Source: Chitinophagales bacterium
GTDB taxonomy: Bacteria; Bacteroidota; Bacteroidia; Chitinophagales; Chitinophagaceae
Length of the DNA stretch: 45,139 nt
Assembly (NCBI GenBank): GCA_030832085.1
Contig: JAURJU010000091.1
Span: 1-45,139, forward strand
Reading direction: 5' to 3'
In this document: positions 1 to 7,067 of the stretch, piece by piece
Layout: each line of letters opens with the position of its first letter
Position numbering within the stretch: position 1 is the first letter of the stretch
Translations under genes and position numbers: made by a program
Notes under the pieces: model-generated
What the model was told of the DNA's origin: nothing
Databases searched by the model: none
The model's input: only the letters and a program-made list of their open reading frames with translations

Positions 1-110
1 CGTCTTATCTTACCTCTAACCATCTTACGACGGTTATTTGAGTGTTACTGCTTTCCAAACTTTCAAAGATCTTTCAGCCTCTCGCGAAACCGCCCAACGA
101 ATTGGGAGTG
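1..110 (-). other. Leader of a stable-RNA (probably rRNA) operon lying left of the window
   Basis: On the minus strand this stretch follows a consensus promoter and carries no plausible gene. It holds a CCCAA-TTCG-TTGGG hairpin (93-106, UUCG-type tetraloop) and then a boxA-like GATCTTTGAAAG (60-71), the kind of sequence found in Bacteroidota rRNA leaders upstream of 16S. The transcript would run out of the window at position 1. The rRNA itself is not visible, so its identity is inferred from leader style and the tandem promoters. It could instead be the leader of another stable RNA or a ribosomal protein gene. Confidence 0.45.
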
Positions 111-142
111 CAAAATTAGCTGTTTTGAGTTATATCTGCAAA
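111..142 (-). promoter_or_regulatory. Bacteroidota sigma-A promoter P2, reading leftwards
   Basis: The minus strand has a -33 element TTTG (139-142), a 20-nt spacer and a perfect -7 element TAATTTTG (111-118), matching the TTTG-N17-23-TAnnTTTG consensus of Bacteroidota. Transcription would start near position 104-107 and enter the hairpin and boxA-like leader. It is the downstream member of a tandem pair. Confidence 0.55.
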
Positions 143-215
143 TTTTTGATAAAATAATTTCCAAAAATTTGTGATGCTTTTTTCAAGAACTACCCCCGGT
201 TTGACCAGCGGGATG

Positions 216-248
216 CAAATATAGGAAGCATTTGCCATACGTCCCAAA
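216..248 (-). promoter_or_regulatory. Bacteroidota sigma-A promoter P1, reading leftwards
   Basis: The minus strand has TTTG (245-248), a 21-nt spacer and TATATTTG (216-223), again a full match to TTTG-N-TAnnTTTG. It sits about 105 bp upstream of P2 and faces the same way. Tandem strong promoters without a nearby start codon fit a stable-RNA operon. The rest of 1-327 is AT-rich and shows no other gene. Confidence 0.5.
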
Positions 249-327
249 TTAAATTGATTTGTTTTTTTCACAAATTGCTGAAAATCAATCTAGACAAGGG
301 TTTAGGAAAAAATAAATATTGACTTTC

Positions 328-1080
328 TCAGCGCAGCAATGACGCAATTTCTTCAGGATAAATGACATCATCCAAAAACAAACCATGTCCTGGTGCAGAG
401 AAATCAGCCATGGCACTGTCTTTCGAAATCAATACCCGATGAAAGTCTTGCGTGCCAAGTTTGTTGCGGCCTACTTTTACCATGGTTCCCACCAATGCCC
501 TTACCATGCCACGAAGAAACCTATTGCCTTCTACCGTAAAAATCCAACCCTCCTCTGTAGCCTGCCATTCGCAGACTGCAATGTTGCACAAGTGGGTATA
601 TACTTGGGTTCTTCTTTTTGCAAAACTGGTAAAATCATGTTGCCCCAAGAGAGATTGTGCGACCGCATTCAGTGCATCGAGGTCCATTGGGTAAGGATAA
701 TACCAGGACCGGTCATTTAAAAAGGGATTCTTCCGGTTGTAGATGTGGTAGCAATACCTGCGCCCTATGGCGTCAAACCTGCTGTGACTTCCCTCAGGTA
801 CAGGGTATATGCCGGTCAGTGCTATGTCTTGGGGAAGGATCGCATTGACATGGTAAATGAATTCATCGTCGAGGGAGCAATCGATCGTGAAATGAAAAAA
901 GTTTCTGTTGGCATGAACGCCTGCATCAGTGCGTGAAGAGCCTGTAAGTTCCACCGTTTGCCTCAAGTAGGTGGCCATCGCCCTTTCCACCTGGCCCTGT
1001 ATGGTGATGGCATTGTCCTGGATCTGAAATCCTGCAAAGCGGGTACCCTTGTATGCAAGTGCCAAAAAATAAGTTGCCAT
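328..1080 (-). CDS. truA: tRNA pseudouridine(38-40) synthase TruA
   Basis: Cytoplasmic enzyme that isomerises uridine to pseudouridine at positions 38-40 of the tRNA anticodon stem-loop. The 250-residue protein has the family signature SSRTDAGVHA, with D52 as the expected catalytic aspartate (the usual motif is GRTDAGVHA). Further family landmarks are SRFDAIGRRYCYHIYN, ending near residue 114, the HDFTSFAK segment, and FLRGMVRALVG near residues 187-198. Length is normal for bacterial TruA. It starts 14 bp downstream of the DUF4476 gene, so the two are probably co-transcribed. Nothing about it is unusual. Confidence 0.97.
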   Translation of the reverse strand: MATYFLALAYKGTRFAGFQIQDNAITIQGQVERAMATYLRQTVELTGSSRTDAGVHANRNFFHFTIDCSLDDEFIYHVNAILPQDIALTGIYPVPEGSHSRFDAIGRRYCYHIYNRKNPFLNDRSWYYPYPMDLDALNAVAQSLLGQHDFTSFAKRRTQVYTHLCNIAVCEWQATEEGWIFTVEGNRFLRGMVRALVGTMVKVGRNKLGTQDFHRVLISKDSAMADFSAPGHGLFLDDVIYPEEIASLLR

Positions 1081-1094
1081 TCCTGTGGTTTAGA

Positions 1095-2216
1095 TCATTT
1101 GCCCCCAAAAAATAGTGCCCTGAAGGCGCTTATGTTTTCTTCTTTGAAAAAGGATGATTCCAGATCTCTGAAAGAAACAGGATCAGCAATCAAGGGTTTC
1201 AACAATGTGAATAGTTTGAGCCGACTCTTTTCATCCACAAAAAACCAACCAATTTCAAGTGCCTGCTTTGTATTGAAACATTTCTGTCCAAATACTTTGA
1301 CTGCATAAGCCAGCTGTTCTTCTTCCCCGGTCATGCCCAACAGTTTTCTCTGCAAGGACCTGATATCCTTGTAGTCTCCAAATGGCCTGTCGCAAACAAC
1401 AATAGGATTTGTCCTGATTGCCGGGGATGTCGATACATCAGGTTTTTGAATGCCGGCATCAGGTGATTTCACAATTGAAAAACTGCTGTCCGGCTTTGGC
1501 ATTGCTGCCTTGGGGATGGAGTTGCTTTTTACTTTATCGATTTGTACCAAAACAGTGTCGGCCTTGTCTGCAGATGACTTTTCTATAAAAACAATTTGCT
1601 TGATGAATTCATTGTCAATCTCGGTTGAAGCGGTAATCATCGGTGCCTTTACTGCATCCTTTAGGGGCAATGTTTCTTTAGGGGTTGTCTTTGCAGTGGA
1701 GATGGTTGAATTGGTCCTTGATTTTGCAGTAGAAGGTTTTTGAACGTTTCCATTTGTCGGCAGTGGCGTCAACAGCGATTTGTCGTCCGTTGCTGCTGAT
1801 AAAAACGCTCCAAAACTGCCTTGGTTCTTTTTATCAATGTGCAGTTGGGTAGCATCATTGGCTCCGGCGTCTCCCTTGATCATTTCTAAACTGGACCGAT
1901 CAAAAAGACACCATCCCTGAACTTCAAAATTCCTCAGCTGAAATCCCCGGTCCCTGTCCGTACCGTTGATGTAAAAAGAAATTTCCGGATATGCATTTTT
2001 AGGAAAGCCAATGGTGAACTCCATTTCGGATGAGGTAATTTTCGGGACAATCAAAAAACCCATGGACGAGGAAGAAACCATGCTTGTTCCCTTTTTCAGG
2101 TAAAAAGGCTGTTGCCCTTCAGCTTCAATAAAGATATAGTGCTGGGCTTTCACTGCATTGAAAAGCATTATGGCAAACAACAGAAATAGTTTCCGGATGC
2201 AGGAATAAGTAGACAT
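1095..2216 (-). CDS. Secreted DUF4476 domain protein
   Basis: A 373-residue exported protein of unknown function. Residues 1-24 look like a signal peptide ending in VKA before QHYIF. The N-terminal 120 residues are beta-rich. The middle (about 150-270) is low-complexity, rich in Ser, Thr, Lys and Pro, and probably a disordered linker. The last 95 residues (from PFGDYKDIRSLQRKL) match the helical DUF4476 domain, widespread in Bacteroidota and often C-terminal in such proteins. It lies upstream of truA with a 14-bp gap. The role is not known and the pairing with truA may be incidental. DUF4476 is recognised from its pattern of leucine/alanine helices and the closing F-rich SSFFKEENISAFRALFF. 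Confidence 0.75.
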   Translation of the reverse strand: MSTYSCIRKLFLLFAIMLFNAVKAQHYIFIEAEGQQPFYLKKGTSMVSSSSMGFLIVPKITSSEMEFTIGFPKNAYPEISFYINGTDRDRGFQLRNFEVQGWCLFDRSSLEMIKGDAGANDATQLHIDKKNQGSFGAFLSAATDDKSLLTPLPTNGNVQKPSTAKSRTNSTISTAKTTPKETLPLKDAVKAPMITASTEIDNEFIKQIVFIEKSSADKADTVLVQIDKVKSNSIPKAAMPKPDSSFSIVKSPDAGIQKPDVSTSPAIRTNPIVVCDRPFGDYKDIRSLQRKLLGMTGEEEQLAYAVKVFGQKCFNTKQALEIGWFFVDEKSRLKLFTLLKPLIADPVSFRDLESSFFKEENISAFRALFFGGK

Positions 2217-2220
2217 GGTA

Positions 2221-2228
2221 CAAATCTA
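2221..2228 (-). promoter_or_regulatory. Possible -7 element for the DUF4476-truA operon
   Basis: The minus strand reads TAGATTTG immediately before the ATG at 2216, a full match to TAnnTTTG. No -33 TTTG is seen at ideal spacing; the nearest, at 2243-2246, leaves only 14 nt. If used, the transcript would be leaderless or nearly so. Confidence 0.3.
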
Positions 2229-2271
2229 ACAAAAGTATGATTCAAAACAGGAGTATTTGACCATCCATCAT

Positions 2272-2308
2272 TTTGGGCCAAGTGGGATGGCATCGAGCTA
2301 TATATTTG
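2272..2308 (+). promoter_or_regulatory. Promoter of the M1 aminopeptidase gene
   Basis: TTTG (2272-2275) is followed after 25 nt by TATATTTG (2301-2308), a full -7 match with a slightly long spacer. The start site would fall near 2313, giving a leader of about 14 nt before the ATG at 2327. This supports that ATG over the in-frame ATG at 2273, which would lie upstream of the transcript. Confidence 0.45.
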
Positions 2309-2326
2309 CAACTTAAATACATTGAA

Positions 2327-4807
2327 ATGAAGCAATACCTTATTTTGTTCCTCGCCATTACGCTTTCTTCCCTTGGACTTTCCCAGGAAAAAGTGGCTGT
2401 TGACTCGAGTTGGAAAAAAACACCCAGGCTCACCCCTACCCGGATCAATAATCTCGTGCATACAAAGCTGGATGTGAGATTCGACTACGAAAAAACTTCT
2501 GTTTTGGGCAAGGCCTGGATTACATTGACACCACATTTCAACGCTACTGACTCATTAAAGCTGGATGCGAAGGGAATGGACATCAAACAGGTTTCCCTTG
2601 TTCAACCAGACAAGTCGCTGAAGGACCTGCAATATGGTTATGATAGACAACAGCTGACCATCACCCTTCCAAAAGCCTATAAAAAGGGAGAAATGTACAC
2701 TGTGTACATTGACTATGTCTCAAAACCAAATGAATATGAAAAAGAGACTGGCGCCGATCCCATGTTGGGCGTCAAGGGTCTTTATTTTATCAATCCTAAA
2801 GGCGAAGAAAAGAAAAAACCCATTCAAATCTGGACCCAGGGTGAAACAGAATCAAACTCTGTATGGTTTCCGACCATTGACCAAACACAACAGAAAACAA
2901 CCCAGGAAATTTACATGACAGTACCCTCGAAGTATGTTAGCTTGAGCAATGGAAAACTGGTAAGCCAAAAAATCAACAAAGATGGCACCAGAACCGACTA
3001 TTGGAAAATGGACCTTCCCCACTCCCCCTATCTTTTCTTCATGGGAGTTGGTGATTATACAGTGGTCAAAGACACATGGAAAGGAAAAGAAGTCAACTAC
3101 TATGTGGAAAAGGAATATGGTCCGGTAGCCAAAAAGATCTTTGGCAATACCCCGGAGATGATGACCTTCTTCTCCAGGATCACAGGAGTGGAGTACCCCT
3201 GGGTCAAATACAGCCAAATAACAGGAAGGGAATATGTTGCTGGTGCAATGGAGAATACAACAGCGACCATACACCAGGAAACGGCACAACAGGATGCAAG
3301 GGAACTGACAGATGGAAACATTTGGGAAGGAACCATCGCACATGAATTGTTTCACCAATGGTTTGGTGATTATGTCACTGCAGAAAGCTGGAGCAATCTC
3401 ACGCTCAACGAATCATTTGCCGACTATAGCCAAACCCTGTGGGATGAATATAAATATGGAAAGGATGCTGGGGATGCAGAAAATTTCAACGGCTTGCAGG
3501 GCTATTTGAATGGCGATAATTCCAAAAAGGATTTGGTTCGTTTTTTCTATGAGGACAGGGAGCAAATGTTTGATGCTGTCAGCTATCAAAAAGGTGGGCG
3601 GATTTTGCACATGTTGAGAAAACATATCGGAGACAGTGCTTTTTTTAAAGGGTTGAACCTTTACCTCAGCAGCAATAAATTCAAGTCGGCAGAAGCACAC
3701 CATTTGCGACTGGCACTTGAAGAAGTAAGTGGAATGGATCTTACATGGTACTTCAACCAATGGTATTTTGGAAGCGGGCATCCAATATTGGACATCCAAT
3801 ACAACTACAATGAGAGCACAAAAATGGCCAACGTTGTAGTAAAACAAACACAGAAAACGGGAAAGATTTTCAGGCTGCCCACCTTCATTGATATCTACAA
3901 TGGTAAAACCAGGACAAGGAAGCAGGTGTGGGTTGAACATGCAATAGATACTTTTTCTTTTGCTGCTGTTACAAAGCCTGACCTGATCAATTTTGACGGA
4001 GACAAAATCTTGTTGTGTGAAAAGAAAGAGAACAAAAACCTTGACAACTACATTCATCAATTCTACAACGCTGGAAATTACATGGACAGAAGGGAAGCAG
4101 TGGAATTCTGTGGTAAAAAAATGGATGATCCCAAAGCCATTGCATTGTTGAAAGATGCCATCAATGATCCTTATCATGGCATAAGAATGCTGGCACTCGG
4201 AAAGATTGACATGAAAAAAGAAAACATCAGAGAAGCATTCGAAAAGCAACTTTCATCAAATGTAAACAAAGAGACCAACAGACCTGTAAAGGCTGCAATA
4301 ATCGGCTTATTAGGGTCCACTGCCCATCAGGAATACAAGGCGCTATATGAGCGCAACATCAATGACTCTTCCTACTCGGTTGCCGGTATATCTCTGGAGG
4401 CCTTGTCCAAATTGGACACTGCGCTTGCATTGAAACATGCACTGGAAATGGCCAACACACCTGCAAAAGGAAAATTGGACATGGCCATCAATACGATTCT
4501 GGTGGCTTCCGGGAAAGAGGAAGTATTTGACAAGCTTGCAGATAAATTTATTTCACTTGGGCTGACCAATGAGAAGTTCATGTTGATGCAACAAATTGGT
4601 GAAATGACAGGATCGATGAAGAGCAATGAAAGAATAAAAAAGTCAATTGACCTGATCACCGCATTCAGGGATGAAATACCCGAACAGGTAAAAGAGCAAA
4701 CAAATCCATACATCAATGGTATGATCCTTGGCGGCATCATGAACAAATTGAAAAAAGCCGGCAATGCTGATATGGTAAAATACCTGGAAACCAAACTGGT
4801 CAAGTAA
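2327..4807 (+). CDS. Secreted M1 family zinc aminopeptidase
   Basis: Removes N-terminal residues from peptides, probably in the periplasm or at the surface. The 826-residue protein starts with a signal peptide (MKQYLILFLAITLSSLGLSQ). The exopeptidase motif VAGAMENT precedes the zinc site HELFHQWFGDYVT, with H339, E340 and H343 and the third ligand E362 in NESFADY (HExxH-x18-E). The N-terminal beta domain covers about residues 20-270 and the thermolysin-like domain 270-500. The last 230 residues are helical, HEAT-like repeats as in other M1 enzymes. The ATG at 2327 is preferred because it opens the signal peptide and follows the promoter; an ATG at 2273 would add 18 non-signal residues. Specificity is not visible. 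It adjoins the hydroxyproline cluster but is convergent to it. Confidence 0.93.
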   Translation: MKQYLILFLAITLSSLGLSQEKVAVDSSWKKTPRLTPTRINNLVHTKLDVRFDYEKTSVLGKAWITLTPHFNATDSLKLDAKGMDIKQVSLVQPDKSLKDLQYGYDRQQLTITLPKAYKKGEMYTVYIDYVSKPNEYEKETGADPMLGVKGLYFINPKGEEKKKPIQIWTQGETESNSVWFPTIDQTQQKTTQEIYMTVPSKYVSLSNGKLVSQKINKDGTRTDYWKMDLPHSPYLFFMGVGDYTVVKDTWKGKEVNYYVEKEYGPVAKKIFGNTPEMMTFFSRITGVEYPWVKYSQITGREYVAGAMENTTATIHQETAQQDARELTDGNIWEGTIAHELFHQWFGDYVTAESWSNLTLNESFADYSQTLWDEYKYGKDAGDAENFNGLQGYLNGDNSKKDLVRFFYEDREQMFDAVSYQKGGRILHMLRKHIGDSAFFKGLNLYLSSNKFKSAEAHHLRLALEEVSGMDLTWYFNQWYFGSGHPILDIQYNYNESTKMANVVVKQTQKTGKIFRLPTFIDIYNGKTRTRKQVWVEHAIDTFSFAAVTKPDLINFDGDKILLCEKKENKNLDNYIHQFYNAGNYMDRREAVEFCGKKMDDPKAIALLKDAINDPYHGIRMLALGKIDMKKENIREAFEKQLSSNVNKETNRPVKAAIIGLLGSTAHQEYKALYERNINDSSYSVAGISLEALSKLDTALALKHALEMANTPAKGKLDMAINTILVASGKEEVFDKLADKFISLGLTNEKFMLMQQIGEMTGSMKSNERIKKSIDLITAFRDEIPEQVKEQTNPYINGMILGGIMNKLKKAGNADMVKYLETKLVK

Positions 4808-4865
4808 TCGAGAGAGGCCAGCATAAACGTTTTTGGTGCTGGAGACAAGAAGGCTGTGCACATCA

Positions 4866-4908
4866 AAATAAAAGGCACAAGGTATTGATTGCCTTGTGCC
4901 TTTTATTT
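4866..4908. terminator. Bidirectional intrinsic terminator
   Basis: A perfect 17-bp inverted repeat (4866-4882 pairing with 4892-4908) encloses a 9-nt loop, with core AAAAGGCACAAGG. A/T runs at both ends of the stem supply a U-tract in each direction. It lies between the convergent aminopeptidase and SMP-30 genes and should end both transcripts. Confidence 0.85.
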
Positions 4909-4920
4909 CAAAGAAAACGT

Positions 4921-5754
4921 TTATTGGAGCTGATAGGCCGCCACATGGTTCTTCCAGAATGTGGGCACGTAGACAATTTTATTTTTCTTATCAAATCCAA
5001 TGTCGGCTGTATTCATTCCCTCTTTTCTGCTATCCAACAATAATTTCTTCTCACCATTTGTCTTTACCAGCCAAATGGAACCTGCCCAACAGGAAACCAG
5101 AAGCGTATTTTCATCCACTTGTTCAATGCCATCGGTGCCTCCTTCCATTCCATCCGCAATCAGGATTTTTTCCTTGTCTTTTCCAAATTTATACAGACCC
5201 CCAGCATCCGTAAAGAAAAGGGTCTTGTCAACATAATGCAACCCGTTAGGGCCATTCAGCCCTTCAGCATACAAACTCACTTCCAATTTGTTAACGTCGA
5301 TGTAGTGGATTTTTTTGGTCTTGGAATCTGATACATACATGTTACCCCGCTTGTCAGAGGTTATGTCATTCAGGGCCTTTGCCCCTTCGACGTAAATTTT
5401 CTTGACGATTTGTGCCTTGGTCACTTCAATGATTGCAACAGAATCCACATCGGCAACTACCAGAAAATCACCAAACATGGTCATGCCTTTAGGCGCATGC
5501 AATCCTTTTATCCACTCGGGATTGAGAATTTTTCCTGAAAGGGTAAGCAGAGAAATGGAACCCTTTCCGTCTTTGTCCCAGGCACCTTTGCCATCTATGT
5601 TGGTGACATAAAGGCGCTGGTTTTTGCTGTCCAGCAATACAGATTCAGGAACTTTCAGTGTTGTGTCTGTGGCCCACAATTTCTTGAGTTCCTGACCAAT
5701 TGCAACTGATCCCATAGACAACAACAGAGACAATAAAAGCATTGTTTGTTTCAT
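4921..5754 (-). CDS. Secreted SMP-30/gluconolactonase-like beta-propeller protein
   Basis: A 277-residue protein with a signal peptide (MKQTMLLLSLLLSMGSVAIGQ) and repeated propeller strands of the SMP-30/gluconolactonase/LRE type. Possible metal-site residues in family positions are E37 (VPESVLLD), N129 or D130 (ALNDITSD), N170 (GPNGLHY) and D208 (GTDGIEQ). Family members hydrolyse sugar lactones or other esters; many secreted Bacteroidota members have no known substrate. It is the last gene of the epimerase-GH95-GH127-dehydrogenase run, 16 bp after the dehydrogenase. A role on an aldonolactone from released arabinose or fucose is possible but is inference only. Confidence 0.75.
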   Translation of the reverse strand: MKQTMLLLSLLLSMGSVAIGQELKKLWATDTTLKVPESVLLDSKNQRLYVTNIDGKGAWDKDGKGSISLLTLSGKILNPEWIKGLHAPKGMTMFGDFLVVADVDSVAIIEVTKAQIVKKIYVEGAKALNDITSDKRGNMYVSDSKTKKIHYIDVNKLEVSLYAEGLNGPNGLHYVDKTLFFTDAGGLYKFGKDKEKILIADGMEGGTDGIEQVDENTLLVSCWAGSIWLVKTNGEKKLLLDSRKEGMNTADIGFDKKNKIVYVPTFWKNHVAAYQLQ

Positions 5755-5770
5755 AAAAGAGATTTATTTT

Positions 5771-7012
5771 TTATCGTTCAACATTGAATGCATTGATATC
5801 CATGCTCATTTTTTCTCCTCCGACAATTTCCTCGACAAGCTTGCCTGTTGCAGCTGCCAGCGACAAACCAAGCATTGCATGTCCTCCTGCCATGACGATG
5901 TTGTCATATTTTGAATGCCTGCCAATGTATGGAAGGCCATCGGGGCTCAAAGGCCTCAATCCATACCAAATCTTGTCCTGTGCAGGAAACGTTACGGGCA
6001 GATCAGGATAATAATTTTTTGCGGCCTTGAAAATCGCCTGAACCCTTTTCATCAGCATGGGTGAACCGATGCCACTGATCTCCATGGTTCCACCCATCCT
6101 GAGATCTGCGCCCATCGGAGTCATCGCAACCCTGTCATCGACAAGAATTGCAGGATAATGAAGATTTTTTTCGACCGCGTTAAAAGTCATGCTATATCCC
6201 TTTCCTGCTTGAAGGAGAAGGTCTATACCCAGATCTCGGCTGGTTGCAGGCAACCATGATCCTGTAGCCAAAACAACCTCATCACCAGAAAAATCACCTT
6301 TATCTGTCAATACTTTGGTTACTTTTCTTCCTTGCTTTTCAAATTCGGTGATGGTTGTTTCCAGTTGAAACTTCACACCCGATTTTTGAAGGGCTTCATG
6401 GATGGTATGCATCAGGTCACCAGGATGCAAATGGGCATCGATGGGATACAGTACCCCTCCCCTTACATTGACCTCCACCTCCGGCTCCATGTCCTGAACC
6501 TCTTTGGCACTGAATATTCTTGTTTCAATGTTCAGGGCCGCAGCTTCTTTTGCCAGTTCAATCTCATGCTTCTCAGTCAAAGCACTTTTGTACAACATGA
6601 AACATCCTTTTTCCTCCATCCGGAAATGATTGCCCAAATCATTTCTCATTGTTGATGTGAGTTCCCGGCTCAGGTGAAGAATATTGTTGAGGTGGGGAAT
6701 GTTTCTTTCCATGGTAGACTTTCCGGAACGCTTCCAAAAAGTCAATGCCCATCGAATAAGGTCAAGATCCAACCTTGGTTTGATATAAAATGGGGAACTA
6801 GAACTCAGCATCCATTGCAAACCTTTGGCAACAATCCCTGGAGACGCAAGGGGAATAAAATGACTTGGTGAAATATAGCCTGCATTGCCAAATGAAGTGC
6901 CTTTTTTCAGGTCACCCTTTTCAATGAGTATAACCTCATGACCTGCCTTGTTCAAATAGTATGCCGCACACATCCCTATAACACCTCCACCAGCTACGAT
7001 TACCTTGCCCAT
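5771..7012 (-). CDS. FAD-dependent D-amino-acid dehydrogenase, probable cis-4-hydroxy-D-proline dehydrogenase
   Basis: A 413-residue DadA-like flavoenzyme. The FAD Rossmann motif GGGVIG is at residues 8-13, followed by the acidic strand end ILIEK. ATGSW lies at 249-253, and the C-terminal FAD contact regions are GLRPLSPDGLPYIG (351-364) and GGHAMLG (376-382). Such enzymes oxidise D-amino acids to imino acids and pass electrons to the respiratory chain. Because the 4-hydroxyproline 2-epimerase, the DapA-like deaminase and the semialdehyde dehydrogenase are in the same region, the likely substrate is cis-4-hydroxy-D-proline, giving 1-pyrroline-4-hydroxy-2-carboxylate. It has no signal peptide and acts in the cytoplasm. 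It lies 55 bp after GH127 and 16 bp before the SMP-30 gene. It is the single-subunit type rather than a multi-subunit hydroxyproline oxidase. Specificity is inferred from context. Confidence 0.85.
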   Translation of the reverse strand: MGKVIVAGGGVIGMCAAYYLNKAGHEVILIEKGDLKKGTSFGNAGYISPSHFIPLASPGIVAKGLQWMLSSSSPFYIKPRLDLDLIRWALTFWKRSGKSTMERNIPHLNNILHLSRELTSTMRNDLGNHFRMEEKGCFMLYKSALTEKHEIELAKEAAALNIETRIFSAKEVQDMEPEVEVNVRGGVLYPIDAHLHPGDLMHTIHEALQKSGVKFQLETTITEFEKQGRKVTKVLTDKGDFSGDEVVLATGSWLPATSRDLGIDLLLQAGKGYSMTFNAVEKNLHYPAILVDDRVAMTPMGADLRMGGTMEISGIGSPMLMKRVQAIFKAAKNYYPDLPVTFPAQDKIWYGLRPLSPDGLPYIGRHSKYDNIVMAGGHAMLGLSLAAATGKLVEEIVGGEKMSMDINAFNVER

Positions 7013-7067
7013 TGATCCGTTTTTTTCGAAGTTAGTTTAATTAAAAATCACCCATTGCAGACTGGGC

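Noticed and set aside
1-174. Plus-strand frame open for 57 codons from the left edge
   Set aside because: It lies antisense to the promoter, hairpin and boxA-like leader, has no start codon in the window and its Cys/Arg/Ser-rich product looks like no protein family.
2273-2326. N-terminal extension of the M1 aminopeptidase
   Set aside because: The promoter -7 element lies inside it and the signal peptide begins at 2327.
3413-4249. Minus-strand frame of 278 codons
   Set aside because: Antisense shadow of the aminopeptidase with Cys/Phe/His-rich composition and no recognisable domain.
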